Below, one piece after another: positions 15,219-21,915 of a stretch of 25,049 nucleotides of DNA. Positions within the stretch are counted from its first letter, which is position 1; the number at the start of each line of letters is the position of its first letter. Origin of the DNA: CAZRNB01 sp964601355 (GTDB lineage Bacteria > Planctomycetota > Phycisphaerae > Sedimentisphaerales > Anaerobacaceae). Made by a program: the position numbers and the translations under genes. The notes beneath the pieces were generated by a model. That model was given only the letters and a program-made list of their open reading frames with translations. It was not told the DNA's origin and searched no databases. The stretch covers positions 1 to 25,049 of the forward strand of contig CAZRNB010000035.1 in NCBI GenBank assembly GCA_964601355.1, in the 5' to 3' direction.

Positions 15219-17028
15219 ATCAAATATCAAATATCAAAAATCAAAATCCTTTGTAGAAAAGTCCTTTTGTCATTTCGACCGAAGCGATGCGAAGCATCGC
15301 GAAGTGGAGAAATCTACTAAAAAAGTAGATTTCTCGACTCACCTTCGGCTCGCTCGAAATGACAAATACTGTTTTTTCCACAGAGCATTTTACATTTTGA
15401 TTTTTGCATTTGTTTTTACAGCTTTAACCGGCTGTAAAGAGTACTTCGCCGGCGAGAAGTTTTACGAGGTTAAGATCAAGCCACAGAAGCTGCGACAAAT
15501 AGAGACGCTTGATTTAAAGCAAACACAGGTTGAGCCAAACAAACCCGCCGCAAGCCCGGCGGACAAGCCTGTGGATGGAAACGAATCGGCACCGGCGGAG
15601 CTTGAGCTGACTTTAGAGCAGTGTCGGGCAATGGCGTTGGAGAACAATCTGGAGCTTAAAGTGCAGCTTATTGCTCCTGCCATCGCTGCCGAGAAGGTCA
15701 GCGAAGAAGAGGCCCGCTTTGAGTCTGCGTTTACATCAAACTTGTCATTTTCCAAAAATGATACACCAGTTGCATCGACTCTTGATATTAGCGGCTCACA
15801 GAGAGATTATTCAAACACAGACCTCGGCGTCAGAGTTCCTTTACGAAGTGGAGGTACCGTCAACTTCGATATGGCCGAGAACCGTACAAAGACCAACTCA
15901 ACATACTCAATGTTTAATCCTTACTACGGATCAAACCTTTCAGCTTCGATTAGTCAGCCTCTATTAAGAAATGCCGGCAGGCGTGCTAATACTCATGCAA
16001 TTCGTATTGCCAAATACGAGCGGCAGATTACCGATGCCAGAACCAAGCTTGAGGTAATAAGCGTTATTGCGGCCATGGACCGTGTATATTGGCGGCTTTA
16101 CGCTGCCCGTAAGGAATTGGAAGTGCGGAAAAAACAGCATGAGCTGGCTCAGGCACAGCTCCAGCAAGCTCGACGTTTTGTTGAATTAGGTGAAAGAGCC
16201 CAGGTAGAGGTTATTCGGGCTGAGTCAGGTGTGGCGCAGCAGCTTGAGGCTATTATTGTGGCCGAGAATAATTTGCGCGACCGTGAGCGTGAGCTTAAGC
16301 GTGTAATAAACAAAACGGGACTGGAAATGCAGACACCTACGGTTCTGGTGACAGCTACTTTACCAGATCCGGTGCATTACGAATTACAGGCGGAGCGTCT
16401 GGTGGCAATATCTGCCGAGAATCGCATGGAAATGCTCGAGCTGGAGCTGCAGATTGCTGAGGACATCAGTACGGTTGATTATCTCCGCAATCAGGCGCTT
16501 CCTTTGGCAACTCTGGATTATACATATAATATCAACGGCCTGGGAAAAACAAGGGATGACTCTTATGATTTGCTCTTCGATAAGAAGTTTGAGGACCATC
16601 GGGTAGGGCTGCAGCTTTTGGTACCTTTGGGTAACCAGGCGGCCAAGAGCCGATTGCTCTCGGCCTTGTATCAGCGAAGGCAGCGATTGGCCACCCGCCA
16701 AAATCGTCAGGCGCTTATTGAGCTTGAGGTGCTAAATGCCATAGACCAGCTCGAAGCAAACTGGCAGCGAATTTTGGCCAGCAGACAGAGGTCTATCCTG
16801 GATGGAAGGCTGTACGAGGCTGAGAAGCGGCAGTTTGAGCTTGGCTTAAGGACGTCAACGGACGTGCTTCAGGCTCAAACTAATTTTGCCGATGCTCAAA
16901 GCGCCGAGATTCTTGCCCTGGCTGAGTATCAAATATCGCTGGTTGATTTGGCTTATGCAACCGGCACTCTTCTGGGCGCGGCGAAGGTTCAGTGGGAACC
17001 GATAGTACCGGAATATAACGTTAGATAA
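15211..17028 (+). CDS. TolC-like outer-membrane efflux lipoprotein with a repeat-derived N-terminus
   Basis: The outer-membrane channel of the efflux system, 605 residues from ATG 15211. That ATG overlaps the permease stop; an in-frame TTG at 15196 is less likely. The TolC/OEP domain runs from about 130 (LTLEQCRAMALENNLELKVQ) to the end, with two long coiled-coil repeats (about 265-340 and 490-580). A lipobox, FTALTGC, puts the lipidated Cys at residue 75, about 50 residues later than in a normal lipoprotein. Residues about 6-68 are translated from a 185-bp palindrome (15228-15412), whose right arm encodes most of the signal-peptide hydrophobic core (FYILIFAF). The only later in-frame start is a TTG at 15397, which would leave a short, uncharged signal. 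Palindrome insertion into the 5' end of the gene is my preferred explanation. Confidence 0.9.
   Translation: MNKSNIKYQKSKSFVEKSFCHFDRSDAKHREVEKSTKKVDFSTHLRLARNDKYCFFHRAFYILIFAFVFTALTGCKEYFAGEKFYEVKIKPQKLRQIETLDLKQTQVEPNKPAASPADKPVDGNESAPAELELTLEQCRAMALENNLELKVQLIAPAIAAEKVSEEEARFESAFTSNLSFSKNDTPVASTLDISGSQRDYSNTDLGVRVPLRSGGTVNFDMAENRTKTNSTYSMFNPYYGSNLSASISQPLLRNAGRRANTHAIRIAKYERQITDARTKLEVISVIAAMDRVYWRLYAARKELEVRKKQHELAQAQLQQARRFVELGERAQVEVIRAESGVAQQLEAIIVAENNLRDRERELKRVINKTGLEMQTPTVLVTATLPDPVHYELQAERLVAISAENRMEMLELELQIAEDISTVDYLRNQALPLATLDYTYNINGLGKTRDDSYDLLFDKKFEDHRVGLQLLVPLGNQAAKSRLLSALYQRRQRLATRQNRQALIELEVLNAIDQLEANWQRILASRQRSILDGRLYEAEKRQFELGLRTSTDVLQAQTNFADAQSAEILALAEYQISLVDLAYATGTLLGAAKVQWEPIVPEYNVR
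15228..15412. repeat. 185-bp nested palindrome at the 5' end of the tolC-like gene
   Basis: The outermost arms 15228-15247 and 15394-15412 match as inverted repeats apart from one small indel/mismatch; both are heptamer-period sequence (TCAAATA/TCAAAAA type). Core arms tttgtcatttcga (15266-15278) / tcgaaatgacaaa (15354-15366) are exact. Inside lie two further perfect hairpins: gcgatgc-gaa-gcatcgc, and gagaaatctact-aaaaa-agtagatttctc. Bases 15328-15385 match the reverse complement of 21597-21654 at 53 of 58 positions. Confidence 0.9.
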
Positions 17029-17040
17029 ACCTTACGGTCT

Positions 17041-17186
17041 CCACAGGACGCCTCCCGACAGGGATCCCTTACGGGATTACGGCGGCTCTGAGAAATTACC
17101 GCTCCCTGACGGTCGCGGGTCTGCTATCTTTCGTCCATCGTCTATCGTCTATCGTCTTACCGCTCCCTTACGGTCGCGGCTCTGCT
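17041..17186. repeat. Cluster of short repeats between convergent tolC-like and TPR genes
   Basis: 17096-17125 and 17157-17186 are direct repeats identical at 28 of 30 bases (ttaccgctccct, then acggtcgcgg). A degenerate third copy lies at 17066-17090. Between the two main copies, 17131-17158 is a heptamer array: tcgtcca, tcgtcta, tcgtcta, tcgtctt. A small palindrome, atccc-ttac-gggat, is at 17063-17076. The cluster ends three bases before the TPR gene stop. Confidence 0.8.
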
Positions 17187-17188
17187 CT

Positions 17189-18835
17189 TTATCGCAGGCT
17201 GTTTTTGATAGCAGTGAGCAGGTCTTTAGGAACTTCCATTCCTAATTCTTTGGCGATTTGTATATGCTCATAAGCCTCCTCATATTTTTCGAGCTTATAT
17301 AGTACGACGGCAAGGGCATAATGAGCATTACCCATTTTCGGCTCAAGCTCGACGGCCTTGGAATATTCGGTCACCGCCTGCTCGTAATCACCTTTATTAA
17401 AGTACGCTGCCCCAAGATTGTAGTGAATTGAATTATCGTCCGGCTTTATAAGAACAGCTTTCTGATATTGTTCGATAGCTGCTTGGTAGTCTTGTTTGAC
17501 GAAATAGGCGTTGCCTAAGTTTAATAGAGCCGCCAGCATATCCGGCTTAGCGGTTAAGGCTTTTTTATATGCCTGAATCTCGTTATCGACCTGACCTAAT
17601 TTGTTGTAGCAGATACCTAAGCCGTAATGAGCCTCGGCGAAATCCTGTTTAAGCGACACCGCCTTTTTGTATTGAAGCACCGCTGCGCCATAGTCACCCA
17701 TCATGTAATAAACTTCACCCAATTGGTTATATAGGCCCGGCATTTTCGGCTTTAGACCCATTGCCTGTTTCAAATTTAAAATTGCATATCCAAACTTTTC
17801 CTGTTTGCTGTAAGCAATAGCCATGTTCTGATACGCATCTATGTAGTTCGGGTCCAGCTCGAGTGACAGAGCGTACTGCGAAACGGCGTCCTGCATTCGC
17901 TCCTGTCTAAAGTACGCATTTCCAAGGTTGTTATGTGTCTTGGCATCGTCGGGATTTATTTCCAGAGCTTTCCGGTACTGGTATATTGCATCTTCTATCT
18001 GGCCTTTTTGCAGGTAAACATTTCCCAGATTGGCACGAGACTCAGATAACGTCGGATTTATTTGCACTGCTTTTTGAAGCACGAGCAGTGCAGCCTCAAT
18101 ATTGCCCATGTCACTATAGCTATTGCCCAGATTATTGAAAAAACAGCCCAATGTCTGAACTTTACTTAGATTTTTCATATAGATGCTGTTACCGTCCACA
18201 TTGGGAACCTTAAATTTATTTATGTAATGCTCATCAGGATAGCTTTCGCCTCTGCTGGCAGCTTCAATGTTGATGCGTACCTTGCCGTCATCGTATCGAA
18301 CAAAAAAGTGACCCGGCGCAACAATCCCATACAAGGGCATACCCAGTCGTTCGGCTAATGAAAGATAAAGAATTGAAAGGCTCAAACAATAACCTTGTTT
18401 ATTATCCAGCACAGAGTGTAAGAACAAAGTATTCGGATCATCTGCCTCCGGAACTGCCCTGAATTTTAGCTCTCGAAACAAATAATTATTTATGACAGGA
18501 ATCGCTTTATAATTCGGCTTCAGCCACTTTTTTTCTAATCTTTTTTGAATTTCCAAAGCCATCTCATCAAGCTGTGACAGATATGTGCGGCCATGCACCA
18601 TATCACTCCATCGCTCCGAGACGATTAAAGCAGCAGTCGCCAAATCAATTTCATCATCCGGCAGCCGCAGTACATCTTCGATCGATCTTGCATACAGCCC
18701 TCTCCTGCCTTCATTTGCCAGCCGCTGGTATCGGCTAAAAGCGACCTGCGGCAGCAGAATCACAATTCCGGCCGTTATCAGGAAAACTTGTTTCATTGGT
18801 GCTCTGGTTTTACTTAATTTCGCTATAAAATTCAT
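17189..18835 (-). CDS. Exported transglutaminase-like (SirB1-type) protein with nine TPRs
   Basis: A 548-residue protein with a signal peptide (hydrophobic 17-33; Met14 is an alternative start). Residues about 55-210 form a transglutaminase-like fold with GYCLSLSILYLSLAERLG (148-165; Cys150) and APGHFFVRY (173-181; His176), a likely Cys-His pair. Glu191 or a nearby acid may be the third member. From 232 to 537 there are nine TPR units in exact 34-residue register, including NLGNVYLQKGQIEDAIYQYR and HYNLGAAYFNKGDYEQAVTE. TPRs bind partner proteins, so this is probably a periplasmic scaffold. The enzymatic activity of the Transglut_core2 domain is not known. A purine-rich AAAGGAGC lies too far upstream (about 25 bp) to fix the start. 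Confidence 0.88.
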   Translation of the reverse strand: MNFIAKLSKTRAPMKQVFLITAGIVILLPQVAFSRYQRLANEGRRGLYARSIEDVLRLPDDEIDLATAALIVSERWSDMVHGRTYLSQLDEMALEIQKRLEKKWLKPNYKAIPVINNYLFRELKFRAVPEADDPNTLFLHSVLDNKQGYCLSLSILYLSLAERLGMPLYGIVAPGHFFVRYDDGKVRINIEAASRGESYPDEHYINKFKVPNVDGNSIYMKNLSKVQTLGCFFNNLGNSYSDMGNIEAALLVLQKAVQINPTLSESRANLGNVYLQKGQIEDAIYQYRKALEINPDDAKTHNNLGNAYFRQERMQDAVSQYALSLELDPNYIDAYQNMAIAYSKQEKFGYAILNLKQAMGLKPKMPGLYNQLGEVYYMMGDYGAAVLQYKKAVSLKQDFAEAHYGLGICYNKLGQVDNEIQAYKKALTAKPDMLAALLNLGNAYFVKQDYQAAIEQYQKAVLIKPDDNSIHYNLGAAYFNKGDYEQAVTEYSKAVELEPKMGNAHYALAVVLYKLEKYEEAYEHIQIAKELGMEVPKDLLTAIKNSLR

Positions 18836-18866
18836 GGTTACAGATTTATCGGCAGATAGCTCCTTT

Positions 18867-18921
18867 CTATTTTGTCTTTTTTTTAGACTACGATGCTGAA
18901 AGCCACCTCATCTTTGGGGGC
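18867..18921. repeat. 55-bp exact repeat, left flank of the scaffold gap
   Basis: These 55 bases recur without change at 19022-19076, directly on the other side of the N run. This is most simply an assembly overlap and not a biological repeat. Confidence 0.95.
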
Positions 18922-19021
18922 NNNNNNNNNNNNNNNNNNNNNNNNNNNNNNNNNNNNNNNNNNNNNNNNNNNNNNNNNNNNNNNNNNNNNNNNNNNNNNN
19001 NNNNNNNNNNNNNNNNNNNNN
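18922..19021. other. Scaffold gap of 100 N
   Basis: Exactly 100 ambiguous bases, a conventional placeholder length. Because identical 55-bp sequence flanks both ends, the true sequence is probably continuous, with one flank copy and the N run to be removed. The intergenic distance between the TPR gene start and the MATE stop would then be about 92 bp. Confidence 0.97.
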
Positions 19022-19076
19022 CTATTTTGTCTTTTTTTTAGACTACGATGCTGAAAGCCACCTCATCTTTGGGGGC
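19022..19076. repeat. 55-bp exact repeat, right flank of the scaffold gap
   Basis: Identical to 18867-18921. On the minus strand it contains AAAGCC...GGCTTT dyad symmetry just after the MATE stop codon, which could be the MATE terminator. Confidence 0.95.
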
Positions 19077-19082
19077 TTTTCC

Positions 19083-20495
19083 CTAAACATCCAACGGCAC
19101 ACCAAATGCCTGGCGTTTAAATAGGTCTATTTTCATCCAGTTGTTGCTTTTGAATCTCCAGCGGTTGGCCAGTCCATTAACAATAACACTCATTGTAGCG
19201 GCAATCCATGGCCCTAAAGCACCAAGAGACGGGAAACAAATAACGATAAGCACGCCGCCGAGTCCTAATACCACTATTGATGCCGCGGCTGAAATAATCG
19301 CTATCCATATTGTATCGCCGGCTCCCTGCAATGAGCCACTATAGATAATACGTGCAGCGTGAAAAACCAGGTATATAGCGGCACAGATCAAAATATTAAC
19401 ACCGATTTCCTTAACTTTGTCGTCCGCCGACCAAAATGAAATCAGAGTGTCTCTGAACAGAAAAAAGCAAATTCCCACCAGTCCCATATAGATCAATGCT
19501 ACTCTCATACAGATACTGGTTTGTTTTACTGCAAGGTTTTTTTTACCCTGGCCGATAGATTTGCCCACAGCCGCGGTCAAGGCGGTCGCTATTCCCACAA
19601 TCGGCATAGTGACAAAGCTCGCGTATGATAGTGCCACGCTTGTGGCAGCTAAGGCCTCTTTGCCATTGATCATTCCCACCAAACCGGTTAAAATTACCCC
19701 CCAAATCGCTACATTTACCATCAATCCAAGCCCGGCAGGAACGCCAATCTTTAGCAAATTGTACATCTTGCCAAAATCAATTTTTAAGGTTCGCCTGGAC
19801 TGGAAGTTCGTATGTATATTGTTTCCCAAAAACACAGCCAAACTTACAACGGTGGAGAAACTTAGGCCGATAACTGTCCCCCAGCCGGCGCCTGCGATTC
19901 CCATGGCAGGAAACCCGAATTTGCCATATATCAACAAATAATTTGCCACAATGTTGATTACTTGTCCCAACAGCGATGCATACATGTTAATTATCGGCCG
20001 GTGTATGCCCATAAAGAACTGACTGCCGGCATGGCTTATATTCACCAGTATCAGGGCATATAGCATGATTCGAAAATACACCACCTCCAATTCGACAACC
20101 GATTCCGGCTGTCCCATCACTCTAAATATCAAGGGCGCCGCCGGCCACATAATCATCAGCACGAGCACAAAATATGCAAAACCAATGTATGCCGCCTGCC
20201 AGAAATAGCTTGAGCAGTCTTTTTTTGCGCCTCGACCAAAGCTCTGACTTACGAAGGTGTTGAGAATCGTGATTGTCCCCATTGCAAAGCTTGCGGGCAC
20301 GAAACTTACAAATTGAGCCGGCAGAATGGCCGCCAGGGCATCAGTTCCCAGACATGCAACCATATATCTATCCACGAACTGCATGAGACTGAAAGATATG
20401 GTTGAGATTATTGCCGGCGTTGCCAGCCGCAGCATGTGGCTAAGCGAGGTTTCGTCCTGCAGGTTTTGAGTCTCCAACGTTGCTTTCTCGGTCAT
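19083..20495 (-). CDS. MATE-family multidrug/metabolite efflux transporter
   Basis: A 470-residue polytopic inner-membrane protein with about twelve hydrophobic helices in two similar halves, the MATE fold. Family-type segments include the N-terminal LATPAIISTISFSLMQFVDR with GTDALAAILPAQF, the LLIYGKFGFPAMGIAGAGWGTV stretch mid-protein and the matching second-half GAVGKSIGQGKK-like loop (AAVGKSIGQGKKNLAVKQT). MATE proteins export cationic drugs or metabolites using Na+ or H+ gradients; substrate and ion cannot be read here. ATG 20495 lies six bases after the DUF167 stop, so the two form an operon. The gene is unrelated to the ABC efflux operon upstream. Confidence 0.93.
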   Translation of the reverse strand: MTEKATLETQNLQDETSLSHMLRLATPAIISTISFSLMQFVDRYMVACLGTDALAAILPAQFVSFVPASFAMGTITILNTFVSQSFGRGAKKDCSSYFWQAAYIGFAYFVLVLMIMWPAAPLIFRVMGQPESVVELEVVYFRIMLYALILVNISHAGSQFFMGIHRPIINMYASLLGQVINIVANYLLIYGKFGFPAMGIAGAGWGTVIGLSFSTVVSLAVFLGNNIHTNFQSRRTLKIDFGKMYNLLKIGVPAGLGLMVNVAIWGVILTGLVGMINGKEALAATSVALSYASFVTMPIVGIATALTAAVGKSIGQGKKNLAVKQTSICMRVALIYMGLVGICFFLFRDTLISFWSADDKVKEIGVNILICAAIYLVFHAARIIYSGSLQGAGDTIWIAIISAAASIVVLGLGGVLIVICFPSLGALGPWIAATMSVIVNGLANRWRFKSNNWMKIDLFKRQAFGVPLDV

Positions 20496-20501
20496 TGATT
20501 A

Positions 20502-20810
20502 TTAGCTTTGTTTAGCCAGGTTTAGTTTTTCCAATAGCATCTCAGGTGACATCCCAATTATCCGTATGCTTTTAACCGGATTAGTTGTGCCGGAGCTTAT
20601 GGTAATATCGTTTGGTTTTACAGCCAATTGCTCAGCCAAAAAGTTTATCAGGCACCGGTTTGCTTTTCCTTTTTCCGGCGGAGCGGCAACCTTAATTTTT
20701 AACACTTCGCCGAGCAGGCCGCAGATTCGTGTCGGCGAACCGCTGCCCGGCACAATCTTTGCCGTAAAAACAATCCCATCATTAACTTTTTTAATAGCTA
20801 AAGTTTTCAT
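20502..20810 (-). CDS. DUF167 (YggU-family) protein
   Basis: A 102-residue cytoplasmic protein with the DUF167 hallmarks: an N-terminal strand pair (FTAKIVPGSG), the central LKIKVAAPPEKGKANRCLINFLA segment (about 37-59), and ITISSGTTNPVKSIRI near the end. The family is small, widely conserved and of unknown biochemical function. It sits six bases upstream of the MATE gene in the same direction and is probably the first gene of that operon. A 71-bp palindrome lies 74 bp upstream of its start. Confidence 0.92.
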   Translation of the reverse strand: MKTLAIKKVNDGIVFTAKIVPGSGSPTRICGLLGEVLKIKVAAPPEKGKANRCLINFLAEQLAVKPNDITISSGTTNPVKSIRIIGMSPEMLLEKLNLAKQS

Positions 20811-20883
20811 TGGTTAGATTGTAGCTGAAGAAGGGAATTTAAAGAAGAACATTTTGCGCGTAATTTATAATGCCTTTTGTAGT

Positions 20884-20954
20884 TGTCATACCCGCGAAAG
20901 CGGGAATCCACTTTATCGTTATGTTAATGGATACCCGCCTTCGCGGGTATGACA
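20884..20954. repeat. 71-bp GTCATACCCGCG palindrome
   Basis: Arms 20884-20910 and 20928-20954 are 27 bp each with a 17-base loop. The outer 15 bp (tgtcatacccgcgaa / ttcgcgggtatgaca) are exact and 10 of the inner 12 pair. Palindromes of this general sequence are common intergenic elements in many environmental bacteria. It sits in the DUF167 upstream region. Confidence 0.9.
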
Positions 20955-20987
20955 CTCGCAGGTCATATTTCATTTTATTAGAACCTC

Positions 20988-21290
20988 TTACTCAATGTTT
21001 TCCCTCAAATTAGCTCCGACTGCCATCTGTACATATTTTTCTATTTGCTCAGCCAGCTCGCTGAGTGATGCAAGCTGAAAGTCTTCATAATGACCTGGCA
21101 CAAACTCTCCATTAAGCGCCTTTTTGAAGATTCTAACCCGTATAATGGAAGGCTCAGGATTTGACCTGCTAAAATCACCGTCTTTATGCTCAGTCAGCTC
21201 GACACGCCAGTCCTCGCTTATAAAGACCAGGCACCTGCCGGTGAAAACCGCTGTCGGAAAATAATCGCATAATAATTTAATAGTTTCCAT
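20988..21290 (-). CDS. Hypothetical protein (100 aa)
   Basis: I do not recognise it. The protein is soluble, with no signal peptide. It has alternating strand-like segments (METIKLLCDYF, GRCLVFISEDWRVELTEH, IIRVRIFKKAL) and a C-terminal amphipathic helix (SLSELAEQIEKYVQMAVG). The frame is long relative to its surroundings and codon use looks normal. No Shine-Dalgarno sequence is visible before ATG 21290, which sits 15 bases after a hairpin terminator. It lies between two other minus-strand genes; the relation to them is unclear. Confidence 0.55.
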   Translation of the reverse strand: METIKLLCDYFPTAVFTGRCLVFISEDWRVELTEHKDGDFSRSNPEPSIIRVRIFKKALNGEFVPGHYEDFQLASLSELAEQIEKYVQMAVGANLRENIE

Positions 21291-21305
21291 TTATTTTTCT
21301 CAGAA

Positions 21306-21328
21306 AACCCGTAGTAAAACTACGGGTT
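21306..21328 (-). terminator. Intrinsic terminator (minus strand)
   Basis: aacccgtagt (21306-21315) / actacgggtt (21319-21328) is a perfect 10-bp stem with a 3-base loop, and the minus strand continues with T residues. It would end transcription of the 56-aa gene before the 100-aa gene. A smaller hairpin, tctcga (21336-21341) / tcgaga (21348-21353), lies beside it. Confidence 0.75.
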
Positions 21329-21360
21329 AAACCTGTCTCGAACCGGGTCGAGAGATATTT

Positions 21361-21383
21361 AGCCCCGCGTTTTACGCGGGGCT
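21361..21383. terminator. AGCCCCGC-type hairpin
   Basis: agccccgcgt (21361-21370) / acgcggggct (21374-21383) is a perfect 10-bp stem around ttt, just past the stop codon of the 56-aa gene. It has the same stem as 8501-8524 and the outer stem of 1948-2036. Confidence 0.7.
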
Positions 21384-21391
21384 CTTTACCC

Positions 21392-21562
21392 TCAGAATGA
21401 AAGCAGACAGTGCCAGATGTAAACATAACCCAGCGAGTCGATGTCTTCCCATACCTTTTGGACAAGTTTCTGATCGCCTAAGATTTTAGGTAGCTCCTTC
21501 TTCTTTTCCTCCCAGGGGATGCACACACCCGGCTTTCTCTTCTGCTTCTTTGTCTTGGACAT
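21392..21562 (-). CDS. Small hypothetical protein (56 aa)
   Basis: I do not recognise it. It begins MSKTKKQKRKPGVCIPWEEK, a very basic N-terminus, and continues with an acidic/amphipathic helix and an aromatic-rich end (GYVYIWHCLLSF). The start is well supported: GTGGAG lies eight bases upstream of ATG 21562, although an in-frame ATG at 21592 also exists. It is followed by hairpin terminators. A large palindrome begins 34 bp upstream and occupies its promoter region. Confidence 0.6.
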   Translation of the reverse strand: MSKTKKQKRKPGVCIPWEEKKKELPKILGDQKLVQKVWEDIDSLGYVYIWHCLLSF

Positions 21563-21596
21563 TAGACTACTCCACTGTTTCAAGAAAATCAAAATA

Positions 21597-21779
21597 CTCT
21601 GCAGAAAACACAGTATTTGTCATTTCGAGCGAGCCTAAGGCGAGTCGAGAAATCTGCCTTAGATCCTTCGACTTCGCTCAGGACGCCTTACGGCGGATTT
21701 CTCCACTTCGCCCCTGTTTCTGTCTTCGACAGAAGACACTGGGGCTTCGGTCGAAATGACAGCGAGTCTTTTCTACAAA
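21597..21779. repeat. Second copy of the TGTCATTTCGA palindrome, with extra modules
   Basis: Core arms tgtcatttcga (21618-21628) / tcgaaatgaca (21751-21761) are exact. The left flank 21597-21654 matches the reverse complement of 15328-15385 at 53/58, and the right flank 21744-21779 matches the reverse complement of 15250-15285 at 31/36. The centre differs and carries other small hairpins, such as gtcttcgacagaagac and paired gagaaatc / gatttctc. Together with the array that follows, this fills the 353 bp between the 56-aa gene and the UroD-family gene. Confidence 0.85.
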
Positions 21780-21813
21780 GCTACATCTAAAAAGCAAAAT
21801 GTAAAATTATAGA

Positions 21814-21869
21814 AGTTCGCAGTTCTGGGTTCATAGTTCATCGACAAACTATGAACTATGAACAGTGAA
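21814..21869. repeat. Eight-unit heptamer array with internal inverted repeat
   Basis: Units are agttcgc, agttctg, ggttcat, agttcat, cgacaaa, ctatgaa, ctatgaa, cagtgaa. The two halves are complementary: gttcatagttcat (21829-21841) pairs exactly with atgaactatgaac (21851-21863). AT-rich sequence with a looser 7-bp rhythm continues to about 21911. Confidence 0.8.
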
Positions 21870-21915
21870 CTAAGATTTAGAATTTTTTATTTTTAATATT
21901 TGAATTTTAAACTGT

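Noticed and set aside
17029..17188. tRNA or small RNA gene between the convergent genes
   Set aside because: No cloverleaf could be drawn; the segment is explained by 30-bp repeats and a heptamer array.
18867..19076. Biological direct repeat or insertion target duplication
   Set aside because: Exact 55-bp identity abutting both ends of exactly 100 N is better explained by an unmerged assembly overlap.
21277..21465. 62-aa minus-strand frame
   Set aside because: Runs through two terminator hairpins and overlaps two better-supported small genes in another frame.
21814..21869. CRISPR array
   Set aside because: Units are 7 bp with no spacers and no cas genes nearby; it is a degenerate tandem array.
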